Of a DNA stretch of 64,000 nt, positions 1 through 7,632 are shown piece after piece. The notes under the pieces were generated by a model. It was not told where the DNA came from, searched no databases, and saw only the letters and a list, made by a program, of their open reading frames with translations. The first letter of the stretch is position 1; the number at the start of each line of letters is the position of its first letter. Source of the DNA: Pseudomonas sp. H9 (GTDB taxonomy: Bacteria > Pseudomonadota > Gammaproteobacteria > Pseudomonadales > Pseudomonadaceae); NCBI RefSeq assembly GCF_004353925.1, contig NZ_SMOK01000004.1:1-64000 (forward strand), written 5' to 3'. The translations under genes and the position numbers were made by a program.

Positions 1-212
1 CTCTTGACGACACCCCTTCACAACGCCAACCACCTGGAAAAAGCCCGTGAAAACGCTGAAGTCCAGTATTCATGCGGCTTGCAGCCACAACACCCTTTCA
101 CGACACCTCTTGACGACACCCCTTCACAACGCCAACCACCTGGAAAAAGCCCGTGAAAACGCTGAAGTCCAGTATTCATGCGGCTTGCAGCCACAACACC
201 CTTTCACGACAC
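1..212. repeat. 106-bp tandem repeat, two copies
   Basis: Bases 1-106 and 107-212 are the same 106-bp unit in tandem, and a third copy starts but breaks after a few bases. The left edge is cut by the window, so more copies may lie outside. A short reading frame through the repeat (47-232) merely repeats itself and has no ribosome binding site, so I do not call a gene. Function is unknown. It lies inside the accessory region. Confidence 0.9.
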
Positions 213-238
213 CCCTTCCAGCAAATCGGTAAGTTCTC

Positions 239-296
239 TATGGGAGGTGAAGCGTCAGACTCCCATAAGCAATAGATGGGAGGTGAGCCCTTTTTT
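239..296 (+). promoter_or_regulatory. Mutually exclusive hairpins before a T-run (possible attenuator)
   Basis: The segment CTCCCAT at 260-266 can pair either with the upstream ATGGGAG (240-246) or with the downstream ATGGGAG (276-282). The second hairpin is followed within a few bases by GCCC and a T6 run (291-296). Three complementary arms ending in a T-run resemble a terminator/antiterminator switch. It lies about 110 bp upstream of the gene at 407. The role is inferred; no leader peptide or ligand is recognised. Confidence 0.35.
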
Positions 297-406
297 ACGA
301 TGTGTCGCGAAGCGGATGTCAGGGCCACCCAAAAGCGCCTGATCAGAGATTTGGGTTTTCCGAGATCGAGGGGAGACTGTGCTCACCTACATTGAGGAGC
401 ACTACC

Positions 407-835
407 ATGGATCTGCTCGCCACCATTGCCAACCTGATGACCTCAATCGTCCAGCCGACAAAACCGGTGTACACCACAGTGGTATATCCCACCCAGGGGA
501 AAGCAGTCGTGCTGCATGACGGTCTCAACATCCGCAGTGAGCGCACGTGGTACCAGTATCCCGACTCGCTGGCCGGTGAAGAAGAGATGTCGACCTACCC
601 ACTCGATCTTCATATCGACGATAACGCGGCCTGGGTCGAGCCCGTCATGCAGACTCAGGCTGACAATTGCAGCCTGCAGAGCAGCTTCATGGATCTGATG
701 GATTATGCTTGGGTAAACCCGGCCAACGGGCTGCCGATGATGGATGTCTGCGTCGATGTCATGGGCAATGCTTACGGCATGAACTCGATGAGCGACAGTC
801 TGTGGTTCGATCACGGTGGCGCGTTCGCAGACTGA
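407..835 (+). CDS. Hypothetical protein, 142 aa, acidic C-terminus
   Basis: Not recognised. The frame is open from 302, but the ATG at 407 is preceded by GAGGAG at correct spacing, so I place the start there. The protein starts MDLLATIANLM, has no convincing signal peptide and carries many Asp/Glu/Met residues, with a repeated MD/MM flavour in its second half. It could be soluble. It is the first gene after the repeat and the hairpin switch, and it sits in accessory DNA with a recombinase nearby. It is probably island cargo. Confidence 0.6.
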   Translation: MDLLATIANLMTSIVQPTKPVYTTVVYPTQGKAVVLHDGLNIRSERTWYQYPDSLAGEEEMSTYPLDLHIDDNAAWVEPVMQTQADNCSLQSSFMDLMDYAWVNPANGLPMMDVCVDVMGNAYGMNSMSDSLWFDHGGAFAD

Positions 836-953
836 ATAAGCGCCCGCCAGTTGCCGGCGCTAGAACGTTGAACCAGCATGCAAAATTGCTGTGCGTTTCT
901 GTACAGTGAACGAGTCTCTTAGACTCTGATGCCCATCAGCACGGGAGAAGAAC

Positions 954-1109
954 ATGGACCGGTTTGAGCTACTAATCTATTCAGTGTTCGGCGTGCTCTG
1001 CGCCTTGGGGGTAACAGCCGCGATTGGTTACAGGATCGCCGCTTACCTGGACAAGCAGCACGACAACAGCAAACACAGCGGAACACGCCCGAACTCGACT
1101 GCCGATTAA
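954..1109 (+). CDS. Small single-span membrane protein, 51 aa
   Basis: The ATG at 954 follows a GGGAGAAG ribosome binding site. The product begins MDRFELLIYSVFGVLCALG and has one hydrophobic stretch at about residues 6-29, then a polar tail rich in Lys, His, Asn and Ser. It is 51 residues, below common gene-calling cut-offs. It lies between two other orphan genes on the same strand with short gaps, so it may be co-transcribed with the zinc-ribbon gene downstream. Function is unknown. It could be a membrane anchor or a small toxin-like peptide, but nothing shows either. Confidence 0.55.
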   Translation: MDRFELLIYSVFGVLCALGVTAAIGYRIAAYLDKQHDNSKHSGTRPNSTAD

Positions 1110-1170
1110 TTGGATCAAGTGAGCGATCATGTCACGTTCAAGCACGTGCCAAGTCAAGGAGGATGACATC

Positions 1171-1515
1171 GTGAGCAAAGTTGAATGCCAGTGCTGTAGG
1201 AAGAGGATGGTTCCGAAGGTGATCACCAGCGCGCCGATCTACATAAGCGGAGTTCCCCTAGGCGGTGGTGATCCCGAGTCATCTGTATGCCCCTTCTGTC
1301 TGTCGCCGAAATGGATGCTCACCGAGCGCCAGACTCTGGCCGCTGGCAGGGCCAATGCAGAGTTCTACGGCATTATGGTTCTTGCCCTAGTAAACATCGT
1401 TGCCTTCGTCCGCCTCGGAGAGCTGGGGGGCGGGATAGTTCTTGCTGTAACCGTCGCAGCCTTCTTCCTACGCAGCAGAATTATCAGCGCGCTACAGCAG
1501 CGTTTGAGGCACTAA
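1171..1515 (+). CDS. Zinc-ribbon membrane protein, 114 aa
   Basis: I use the GTG at 1171 because AAGGAGG precedes it at ideal spacing; the ATG at 1129 has no such site. Two cysteine pairs, CQCC near residue 6 and CPFC near residue 42, form a likely zinc ribbon. Residues about 67-100 hold one or two hydrophobic spans (IMVLALVNIVAF and GIVLAVTVAAFFL). The likely topology is a cytoplasmic zinc finger tethered to the inner membrane. No family is recognised. It sits in accessory DNA beside a recombinase on the opposite strand. Confidence 0.6.
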   Translation: MSKVECQCCRKRMVPKVITSAPIYISGVPLGGGDPESSVCPFCLSPKWMLTERQTLAAGRANAEFYGIMVLALVNIVAFVRLGELGGGIVLAVTVAAFFLRSRIISALQQRLRH

Positions 1516-1537
1516 ACCGGCTCGCCTCGTCTCCCCT

Positions 1538-2167
1538 TCAAACCACGTTGCTGTCGGTAATCTGATCGCGAACTTTAAGCACCGTCGTGGTACTGCAGCC
1601 TGCATGGCGAGCAGTTGCGCGAATACCCAGACCAGCGCCCAGCAGTTCACCGATGCGCTGATGTAGGTTCTTGTCAGCCGGCCGACCTTTGTAAGCGCCG
1701 GAAGCTTTTGCCCGATGAATTCCCTGGGCCTGACGCTCACGGCGCTGCTCGTAGTCCTTGCGCGCGATAGCCGCCATCATCTCGATCATCATGCCGTTGA
1801 TCGCGGCCTGCATTCGGCCAGTGAATTCGTCACCAGCCGTGTCTCTCATGCTCTGGTGGCTGGTCGGAAGATCCAGGGCGACAATGCGCAGCCCCTTAGA
1901 ATCAATCGCAGCCTTGAGTGCCTGCCAATCAGCCACCGGCAATCGTGAAAGCCGGTCGATACTTTCCAGCAGCAATACGTCCCCCTTATAGGCATCCGCT
2001 ATCAGTCTCAACAGCTCTGCTCGGTCAGTTCTGGCCCCACTGGCGTTCTCGATGTAATGCGCAGCGATGGCCCTGCTATGGTCGGCAGCGAACTGCTGTA
2101 GAGCGTCACGGGCACGATTGGCGTCTTGCTCAGCAGTGGACGCACGAAGGTAGGCGCGGACAAACAT
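1538..2167 (-). CDS. Serine recombinase (resolvase/invertase family), 209 aa
   Basis: The N-terminal catalytic domain shows YLRAST near residue 6, carrying the nucleophilic serine, and SIDRLSR near residue 70, typical of the Hin/PinR resolvase family. The C-terminal part (about residues 165-205) is a helix-turn-helix with ATARHAGCSTTTV. Length matches small invertases and resolvases. AAGGAA precedes the ATG. Short direct repeats GTATCAGTT upstream (about 2184 and 2212) could be recombination or operator sites. It probably acts on island DNA; the target site is not identified. Confidence 0.85.
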   Translation of the reverse strand: MFVRAYLRASTAEQDANRARDALQQFAADHSRAIAAHYIENASGARTDRAELLRLIADAYKGDVLLLESIDRLSRLPVADWQALKAAIDSKGLRIVALDLPTSHQSMRDTAGDEFTGRMQAAINGMMIEMMAAIARKDYEQRRERQAQGIHRAKASGAYKGRPADKNLHQRIGELLGAGLGIRATARHAGCSTTTVLKVRDQITDSNVV

Positions 2168-2337
2168 GAGATTTCCTTTCGTGTATCAGTTTGGGTGGTG
2201 TTTTTATGGCGTATCAGTTAGACCGTTACTTAAAAATTCGAATACTAGGGAAACCTTGAAATCGGACGTATTAGCTAAGGCATACCCAAAAAAATCGTCG
2301 CAGACTAGCGAAAGCCAGCGACGAAAGACCAGCAGGA

Positions 2338-3174
2338 TTATTTTCCTACGAAGTAGAGTGCTCGGCCTTGGTTGAAGATGGCAGCAGGGATTGAATCTTT
2401 CCTAAGTCGCTGACCAGGATGGTAGATGTAGATCCATTCGGGTAGGTACTTCGATGCCTGTAGCATGGCTTCCGAAGTCGTCATGTCGTTCTTGTAGGCA
2501 TCAAGCGTGAACTGGTTGTGCCGGATAAATATCGGCCCGTAGCTGCGAGGCGACGCCAAGAAGCTTGGTGACGCAGCGGGTGTATCCGCGAATGGGGTAG
2601 GACGTTCCGCAAAGATATCTGATGGCGTTGCGTACGAGCGCGAATGACCATCAGGGTATCGGCCGGTCTGCATACCCAGCTTTGACAAACCACCTGAAAA
2701 ACTCTTTCTACGGGCCTCCTCCACCTTCTGCAGGGCCAGAGCCGATGCCTCCTCTGGTGAGCCGGCCTGATCGGAAGGCACCCAGGCAACAACCTGAGTT
2801 GCCCGAGCCGGATCACTTGATCCACCCAGTAGCATCAAACCCAAGCCAACACCTGCGGCTGCACCACCGCTCATGCCTGAAGGTGGTGACACATATCCAA
2901 TCGCACTTAATCCAGCGTCCCCTAGCCCTGCCACTGAGCTGTTGGCGGGGCTCACTCTATCAACTCCCCCTACCATCTCGATTGGAACGTCACGCTGCCC
3001 GGAAATCCCCATGGCAGTCAGAACATGCATCGCATCCGACCATTTTTCTTTCGGCACATCCTTTGGCTCAGGAAGCTGAAAAGACTTCGGCGATTGAGTG
3101 GCACAGCACCCAACCAGGAAAGCTACTGCCGCAGCCAGCACGCTGACTCGAATCACTGTTGATGTACTACCCAT
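2338..3174 (-). CDS. Predicted lipoprotein, 278 aa
   Basis: The start is set at ATG 3174, preceded by AGGGAG; the frame extends 9 codons further but without a ribosome site. The N-terminus has a hydrophobic stretch ending in LVGC, a lipobox, so the mature protein starts at Cys near residue 23 and is membrane-anchored by lipid. A Gly/Ala-rich segment (about residues 95-120) could be membrane-inserting. No known domain is recognised. It is transcribed divergently from the gene at 3315 and is probably island cargo. Confidence 0.65.
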   Translation of the reverse strand: MGSTSTVIRVSVLAAAVAFLVGCCATQSPKSFQLPEPKDVPKEKWSDAMHVLTAMGISGQRDVPIEMVGGVDRVSPANSSVAGLGDAGLSAIGYVSPPSGMSGGAAAGVGLGLMLLGGSSDPARATQVVAWVPSDQAGSPEEASALALQKVEEARRKSFSGGLSKLGMQTGRYPDGHSRSYATPSDIFAERPTPFADTPAASPSFLASPRSYGPIFIRHNQFTLDAYKNDMTTSEAMLQASKYLPEWIYIYHPGQRLRKDSIPAAIFNQGRALYFVGK

Positions 3175-3314
3175 GGCGCTACTCCCTGTTGTGATCACCA
3201 CAGCTTATGGCGGCTTGCAGAAAACCCAACGGCATCCCCTGCGACAGGGCCAGCTTGGGATTTCCAAGACCTGGCATAGCGTGTCATGCAACGTCATGCA
3301 CACGGAGCACCACC

Positions 3315-3680
3315 ATGGAATTTCGTGACCTTGGGAACGGAAGAGTTTTCCCACCAGTAGCACCGAATGGCCGGATTTACGCCGTACCTGTCACCCAAGA
3401 AAGCCAGGTAGAAATTTTCTGCCTGACACCTGAAGGAGTCATTGGAAGCGGAATCAAGGCCAATTGGGCTGAGATCACAGGTTTCTACTACGACCACGAG
3501 TCCTGGGAAATCATCCTGCGCAATTACCCCGGGAGGGGAATGCGTTTCCGTCGGGGTGTGCCCTGCGTAATCGTCGAAGACGGTTGCGAAGCCCTCAAAA
3601 CAAACATCCAAGGATTTGCAATTCCAATTTGCGTAATGAACCGCATCGCATACGAGCAGAAAAAACTACAGCAGACCTGA
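3315..3680 (+). CDS. Hypothetical protein, 121 aa
   Basis: Not recognised. The ATG at 3315 follows CACGGAGCACCACC, a context very like that of the gene at 407 (GAGGAGCACTACC), which suggests related leaders. The protein starts MEFRDLGNGRVFPP and looks like a small soluble beta-rich fold, with no signal peptide or membrane span. The frame extends upstream but overlaps the divergent lipoprotein gene's promoter. Accessory cargo; function unknown. Confidence 0.55.
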   Translation: MEFRDLGNGRVFPPVAPNGRIYAVPVTQESQVEIFCLTPEGVIGSGIKANWAEITGFYYDHESWEIILRNYPGRGMRFRRGVPCVIVEDGCEALKTNIQGFAIPICVMNRIAYEQKKLQQT

Positions 3681-3853
3681 GGTGGCCCTTGAGTTTTACA
3701 GGGTTACCGGACTCACACCACGTTGCGGGGAGCCCGTCGCCCTGGCAGGGAATTTTCCGTCTTTTGATTTCCGTCGCTTTTGTTGCGTGAAAGCGAAACA
3801 CACGCTGGACAGCCGCCCGTAGGCTATCCGTGTAGCTGAAATGGACTTGGGAA

Positions 3854-3983
3854 ATGACCAAAAACAAAGTCAACCACTGCCGGCACAAGCAGGAAATCAC
3901 CGAAAAATCGGAAGACAACGCTTTTCCAGCTCGCCGGAGTCAACGAGCAGTTGCGCCTCCCTGCGCACGATCGCAAACCCTGA
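3854..3983 (+). pseudogene. Small gene upstream of excisionase, apparently frameshifted
   Basis: An ATG at 3854, after TTGGGA, opens a Lys/His-rich frame (MTKNKVNHCRHKQEITEK). After the T4 run at about 3922-3925, the +1 frame reads QLAGVNEQLRLPAHDRKP and stops at 3983, just before the excisionase. That ending resembles small proteins I recall upstream of Pseudomonas excisionase/integrase pairs. Removing one T would join the two parts into a peptide of about 43 residues. The original frame instead runs to a stop near 3995. The family resemblance is from memory; this is either a broken small gene or a sequence error. Confidence 0.35.
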
Positions 3984-4003
3984 TCAGTCAGGAGTAACGA
4001 CAC

Positions 4004-4279
4004 ATGCGCTACGTGACCGTCAGGAAATTCGCCAGCGAGTCTGGCTACACCGAGGACGCGATCCGCTCCAAGATCCGCGATGGCATCTGGCGGCTCGGTG
4101 AGATTTGGCTAAAAGCGCCGGACGGCCGGACGCTTATCGATATGGAAGGATACGAGACATGGGTAGAGGCGGGAGCGGGGTCAGGGCAGTCTCAGACTCG
4201 AGTATCGAGATCACGTTCATGTACCGGGGTGTTAGGTGTCGCGAGCGCGTCTCACTCAAGCCCACCGCCACTAACCTGA
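4004..4279 (+). CDS. Excisionase-like DNA-binding protein, 91 aa
   Basis: The ATG follows AGGAG. The first 55 residues (RKFASESGYTEDAIRSKI, then WRLGEIW and PDGRTLIDMEGYE) match the small winged-helix excisionase pattern found just upstream of Pseudomonas island integrases, where it directs excision. The C-terminal 35 residues are Ser/Arg-rich and overlap the start of the integrase by 121 bp in a different frame. Such overlap couples the two genes. It lies in the same operon as the integrase. Confidence 0.75.
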   Translation: MRYVTVRKFASESGYTEDAIRSKIRDGIWRLGEIWLKAPDGRTLIDMEGYETWVEAGAGSGQSQTRVSRSRSCTGVLGVASASHSSPPPLT

Positions 4280-5361
4280 AAAAGGCCCAGCAACACAAGG
4301 CGGCGATCGAGCATGCCATCGTCCAGGGGACGTTCGACTATTCCGTCACGTTCCCGGGCTCCCCCCGGGCTGCCAAGTTCGCCCCGGAAACCAGCCAGGA
4401 AACGGTTGGTGGCTACTTGACCAGGTGGCTGGATGCGAAGAAGAAGCACATCTCCAGCAGCACTTTCGAAGGCTATCGAAAAATCGTGGAGTTGCGGCTC
4501 GTTCCTGCCCTGGGCCACCACCTTGTCCTAGAGCTCAAGCGGAAGACGATCAAAGACTGGCTGGACAAGCTGCAGGTCGGCAACAAGACCCTGAGCAATA
4601 TCCAGAGTTGCCTGCGATCAGCTCTCAACGACGCGGTCGACGAGGAGCTGCTCGACACCAACCCGCTGGTCGGCTGGACATACGCCCGGAAGGAAGCGCC
4701 GCCGAAGGATGACGACGTGGACCCATTCACACCCGAAGAGCAGCAGGCGATTCTTGCGGCCCTCAGCGGCCAGGCCAAGAACATTGTGCAGTTTGCGCTG
4801 TGGACAGGTCTCCGGACAAGCGAGCTTGTCGCCCTGGATTGGGGAGATGTGGACTGGGTGCGGGGGCAAGTGATGATCAGCCGGGCAATGACCCAGGCTG
4901 CAGGTGGTGAGGCGGAGGTGACCAAGACGACGGCCGGTAGACGGTCAGTGAAGCTGCTGCGCCCTGCCCTCGAAGCGTTGAAAGCGCAGAAAGAGCATAC
5001 CTTCCTGGCCGATAAGGAGGTCTTTCAGAACCCGCGCACGCTGGAACGATGGGCCGGAGATCAACCGATCAGGAAGACGATGTGGCACCCGGCAATGAAG
5101 AGGGCCGGTGTACGGTACCGTCGCCCGTACCAGACCAGGCACACTTATGCATCCATGATGCTGTCGGCGGGCGAGCACCCAATGTGGGTGGCTAAGCAAA
5201 TGGGGCACAGCGATTGGACTATGATAGCAAGGGTATATGGCAGATGGATGCCAGCTGCGGATGAGACTGCAGGAAATCGCGCTGAAGCCGTTTTCGACTT
5301 CGAGCAAGTAGGCAATCAAAAATCGCTTACTGATCAAATAGATACCGCAGAACAAAACTAA
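4159..5361 (+). CDS. Tyrosine-type site-specific integrase, 400 aa
   Basis: The start is ATG 4159, preceded by GGAAGGA inside the excisionase gene; the frame is open earlier but the upstream part reads as excisionase in another frame. Residues about 8-65 form an arm-type DNA-binding domain of the DUF3596 kind, followed by a SAM-like core-binding domain (about 80-170) and the catalytic domain. Catalytic residues seen are Arg in WTGLRTSE, Arg in TRHTYAS, His in GHSDW and Tyr in VYGRW. It lies about 1.5 kb from an ssrA-like 3' end at 6862, the probable attachment site. Confidence 0.92.
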   Translation: MGRGGSGVRAVSDSSIEITFMYRGVRCRERVSLKPTATNLKKAQQHKAAIEHAIVQGTFDYSVTFPGSPRAAKFAPETSQETVGGYLTRWLDAKKKHISSSTFEGYRKIVELRLVPALGHHLVLELKRKTIKDWLDKLQVGNKTLSNIQSCLRSALNDAVDEELLDTNPLVGWTYARKEAPPKDDDVDPFTPEEQQAILAALSGQAKNIVQFALWTGLRTSELVALDWGDVDWVRGQVMISRAMTQAAGGEAEVTKTTAGRRSVKLLRPALEALKAQKEHTFLADKEVFQNPRTLERWAGDQPIRKTMWHPAMKRAGVRYRRPYQTRHTYASMMLSAGEHPMWVAKQMGHSDWTMIARVYGRWMPAADETAGNRAEAVFDFEQVGNQKSLTDQIDTAEQN

Positions 5362-5433
5362 TGCTTTGACGCCCCTCATGCGGCCGATAGAAAATGCGCG
5401 CCAAGTCACAATGCCACCATCGGATACCGCTTT

Positions 5434-5832
5434 ATGCCAACAAATGGATTTGATTTTCTCGAGCCCCTGCCTGATAGCTGCCCGCCTGCGAACGTGACGG
5501 TGCCAAGCGAACCTACGCTATGGAGACTCCTGAGGGCGCCAAACCACACGGCGAGCGATTTCGACTCACAGCGTAAACGCTCATCTACCCATAAGTACCC
5601 GGACGAATGCTCAGCCAGATCAGTTTCGCTAATGACCTCGCTGGCCGCATGTCGAGCAGCCGTGAAAAGCCCTCGAATGGTTAAGATGAAGTTCACTCAT
5701 GCTGTGGAGGTTCCGTTTAGTAAGGACTATGGCGTCTGGCACAAAGACCAACCTACGCATGTGAATTGGTGGCCATACAAATCAGTTGACCCGACAGCGA
5801 TCGTGGGAAAAGTCGAGGCTCTCAATGGCTAA
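5434..5832 (+). CDS. Hypothetical protein, first gene of a coupled two-gene module, 132 aa
   Basis: Not recognised. The start is uncertain: ATG 5434 has only a weak site, and later ATGs exist near 5685. The protein has FDFLEPLPDSCPP near its start, a central Ser/Thr/Arg-rich stretch, and a conserved-looking end with GVWHKDQPTHVNWWPYKS. Its stop overlaps the start of the next gene by 8 bp (ATGGCTAA), so the two are translationally coupled. Its place beside an integrase at the island edge is typical of defence or other accessory modules. No function is assigned. Confidence 0.6.
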   Translation: MPTNGFDFLEPLPDSCPPANVTVPSEPTLWRLLRAPNHTASDFDSQRKRSSTHKYPDECSARSVSLMTSLAACRAAVKSPRMVKMKFTHAVEVPFSKDYGVWHKDQPTHVNWWPYKSVDPTAIVGKVEALNG

Positions 5833-6814
5833 GCTAACAGTTGAAAAAATTCTGCTTAGCTACGATGTTCCCTTGATCGCGCTCGCCAAAGCGAACAACG
5901 GAGATAAATATTTAGGCGTTAACTATGACGACGGCGAAACCGCATTCAAATTTTATTTCTCTAGAATAAAAACTGAACACCTAAAACAACTGTATGCTGA
6001 AAAAATTGATGTGCACTATGCCGTGACCAAGCTACATAAAGGAAAGTATCAGCTTGGAGAAGTTTGGGGTACTGTCGGAGAAGAATTCAAAACGAAAAGC
6101 GCAGAAGAGCTACCAGCCGATGCTCTACCAGAGCCGGGAATGTTTATTCCTGGCCATGCTGAAGAAAGCTTAAACAGCGATTTCAAAGTGGTAGATATAG
6201 ACGGTCGCTGGGAAATCAGCGACTTGAGACGCTTTTCCGATTTGGTACAGGATTGCTATTCTTTCGGATTTGCTCTTCTCGGCGCAACTGGCCAAGCGGC
6301 CACAAAAAAAATAAATGCACTTTTTCACAAGCATCCGTGGAGAGGTGGCTTTAGCTCTGTAAACTTCTTTAAAGAACTGTATAGAAACATCCCAAACCAA
6401 GATAGGGCTGCAATACGTAAAATCGATTACGCGTCACCAGGGGAAATAAGGTTTTACATGAACGGGGATGTCGCAGACTCCATCCGCGAACTAGTGAACG
6501 AGATCAATGACAAAGATAGCCCGGCTCGCGAGGCTTACAAAAAAGCATATGGGCACCTTCAAAACCTAGGCTGGCTCAGCAAGTCAGATACAGATATCAA
6601 GCTATCGGATCAAGATATCATTGATCTTGTTGAATTACTGGACGATACGTGTGAGGCGTTCGGATTAGACGACTGCGCTGCGCATATTCTGGAGCTGGCG
6701 AGCATGGACCCACTGTCAGCCATAAAAATTGTTCTAGCGTACTACAGACGACTTCAAGGTTTAGCGGACTACGTGGCGACAGGAAAGGCCCAAGACATTT
6801 TCCACGACGCATAA
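5825..6814 (+). CDS. Hypothetical protein, possible DUF6575-like N-terminus, 329 aa
   Basis: The ATG at 5825 overlaps the stop of the upstream gene. The first 90 residues (VEKILLSYDVPLIALAKANN, then YLGVNYDD and FYFSRI) recall the DUF6575 pattern; I am not certain of this. The C-terminal two thirds are helical and charged, with no nuclease, helicase or transmembrane motif that I can see. Base use is clearly more AT-rich than the neighbours, indicating recent transfer. The gene ends 48 bp before the ssrA-like end. The pair with 5434-5832 is a candidate unstudied accessory system. Confidence 0.65.
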   Translation: MAKLTVEKILLSYDVPLIALAKANNGDKYLGVNYDDGETAFKFYFSRIKTEHLKQLYAEKIDVHYAVTKLHKGKYQLGEVWGTVGEEFKTKSAEELPADALPEPGMFIPGHAEESLNSDFKVVDIDGRWEISDLRRFSDLVQDCYSFGFALLGATGQAATKKINALFHKHPWRGGFSSVNFFKELYRNIPNQDRAAIRKIDYASPGEIRFYMNGDVADSIRELVNEINDKDSPAREAYKKAYGHLQNLGWLSKSDTDIKLSDQDIIDLVELLDDTCEAFGLDDCAAHILELASMDPLSAIKIVLAYYRRLQGLADYVATGKAQDIFHDA

Positions 6815-6861
6815 AAATGACAGCTTTATGCCAGCTTCCAGGCTGTAGGCAAGCAAAATCA

Positions 6862-6899
6862 AGGGTCAGACGCGGGTTCAAATCCCCCCGGTTCCACCA
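6862..6899 (+). other. ssrA (tmRNA) 3'-end remnant, probable attachment site
   Basis: Bases 6874-6899 read GGGTTCAAATCCCCCC then GGTTCCACCA, a T-arm plus acceptor end with CCA. No matching 5' half, D-arm or anticodon arm precedes it, so it is not a whole tRNA. It closely resembles the 3' end of Pseudomonas tmRNA as I remember it (GGTTCAAATCCCCCCGGCTCCACCA). A terminator follows immediately. Displaced 3' ends like this mark the far junction of an island integrated into ssrA. The integrase lies 1.5 kb upstream. Confidence 0.65.
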
Positions 6900-6906
6900 A
6901 ACACTG

Positions 6907-6933
6907 AAAAGACGCCCACGGGCGTCTTTTTTT
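6907..6933 (+). terminator. Rho-independent terminator
   Basis: AAAAGACGCC, a short loop and GGCGTCTTTTTTT form a strong stem with a T-tract directly after the tmRNA-like end. It would also end transcription of the 5434-6814 module. The minus-strand gene at 6932 stops at its edge. Confidence 0.85.
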
Positions 6934-7222
6934 ATGTCTGACATCCAGGCATGCCATGCGCCAAATCCTCGACCAGTGCCTTGGCCATTCCCACCAGAAA
7001 ATGAGCAGCCCAGCTCGAAGCCCCATCCTGCTCGATACTGGCGTGCAGCGTCAGCTGTTGCGCACAGCCCAACAGCAGCGTCGCCTGCTCCAGCACAAAC
7101 GGCGCAGCGTGCCCCGGCTCAACCCGAAACAACCGCCCAGCCCCTGCCCCGCCCTCACCAAACGAGCCCACACCTAACGTCTTCAGCCCGCAAACACAGC
7201 CCATGCCCGACTCATCCTTCAT
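6932..7222 (-). CDS. Small DUF3077-like protein, copy 1, 96 aa
   Basis: The start ATG is preceded by AAGGAGG. The pattern LFRVEPG near residue 31, then LLLGCAQQLTLHA and VGMAKALVED, resembles the DUF3077 family of small helical Pseudomonas proteins of unknown role. The paralogue at 8799-9092 is about 80% identical by eye. It is downstream of the 75-aa gene on the same strand with a REP pair between, so it may be co-transcribed from the structured leader. The family name is from memory. Confidence 0.7.
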   Translation of the reverse strand: MKDESGMGCVCGLKTLGVGSFGEGGAGAGRLFRVEPGHAAPFVLEQATLLLGCAQQLTLHASIEQDGASSWAAHFLVGMAKALVEDLAHGMPGCQT

Positions 7223-7311
7223 TCCAACCTCCTTGGCTGCCCACCATTAGCCATCACCCCAGCCCTTCAGCGGGACCAACCGCCTCCCACATGTTGAGAA
7301 TCTGTGCAGTT

Positions 7312-7386
7312 CCGGTGGGAGCGGGCTTGTCCCGCGATTCGATGGCCCAGACAGACCGCTATCGCGGGACAAGCCCGCTCCCACCG
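7312..7386. repeat. REP pair (inverted)
   Basis: GGTGGGAGCGGGCTTGTCCC and its inverted partner GACAAGCCCGCTCCCACC form a long imperfect cruciform, the usual intergenic REP arrangement in this genus. This copy has GTCCC/GGGAC where most others in the window have GCCCC/GGGGC. It lies between the two small genes of copy 1. Confidence 0.9.
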
Positions 7387-7404
7387 AGCCTGTTCACCGC
7401 AACA

Positions 7405-7632
7405 TCAATGCAGCAACTGCACCCTACTCAACGCCACATCCACCAAAGCCCGGGCATTGTCGATTTCATGCATCGCCGCCATGGTCAGCACCTGGCCGGG
7501 TGGACTGGTATGCAGCAGGACAGTTTGCTGAGCCACGGTCAGGGCGCAGACCAGATGTTCGATAACCTGGACGAGGATGTCTTCGAGGGAGTGGTTGGGG
7601 TGGATGGGTGGGTCGGGGACGATTTTCAACAT
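7405..7632 (-). CDS. Small helical protein (DUF3077/DUF6124-like), copy 1, 75 aa
   Basis: The start ATG 7632 follows AAAGCAAAGGAG; the frame is open further upstream, but that part is the conserved leader. The product starts MLKIVPDPPIHPNH and then forms a helical bundle (LEDILVQVIEHLVCALTVAQQ, HEIDNARALVDVAL). It resembles a Pseudomonas-specific family often present in many copies; the exact DUF number is uncertain. Near-identical to 9294-9521. The role is unknown, and expression is probably set by the leader. Confidence 0.75.
   Translation of the reverse strand: MLKIVPDPPIHPNHSLEDILVQVIEHLVCALTVAQQTVLLHTSPPGQVLTMAAMHEIDNARALVDVALSRVQLLH

Noticed and set aside
1..212. CRISPR array
   Set aside because: The repeat is 106 bp in tandem without spacers and has no cas gene nearby.
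6862..6899. Complete tRNA gene
   Set aside because: Only the T-arm and acceptor end exist; no D-arm, anticodon arm or matching 5' acceptor strand is found upstream.
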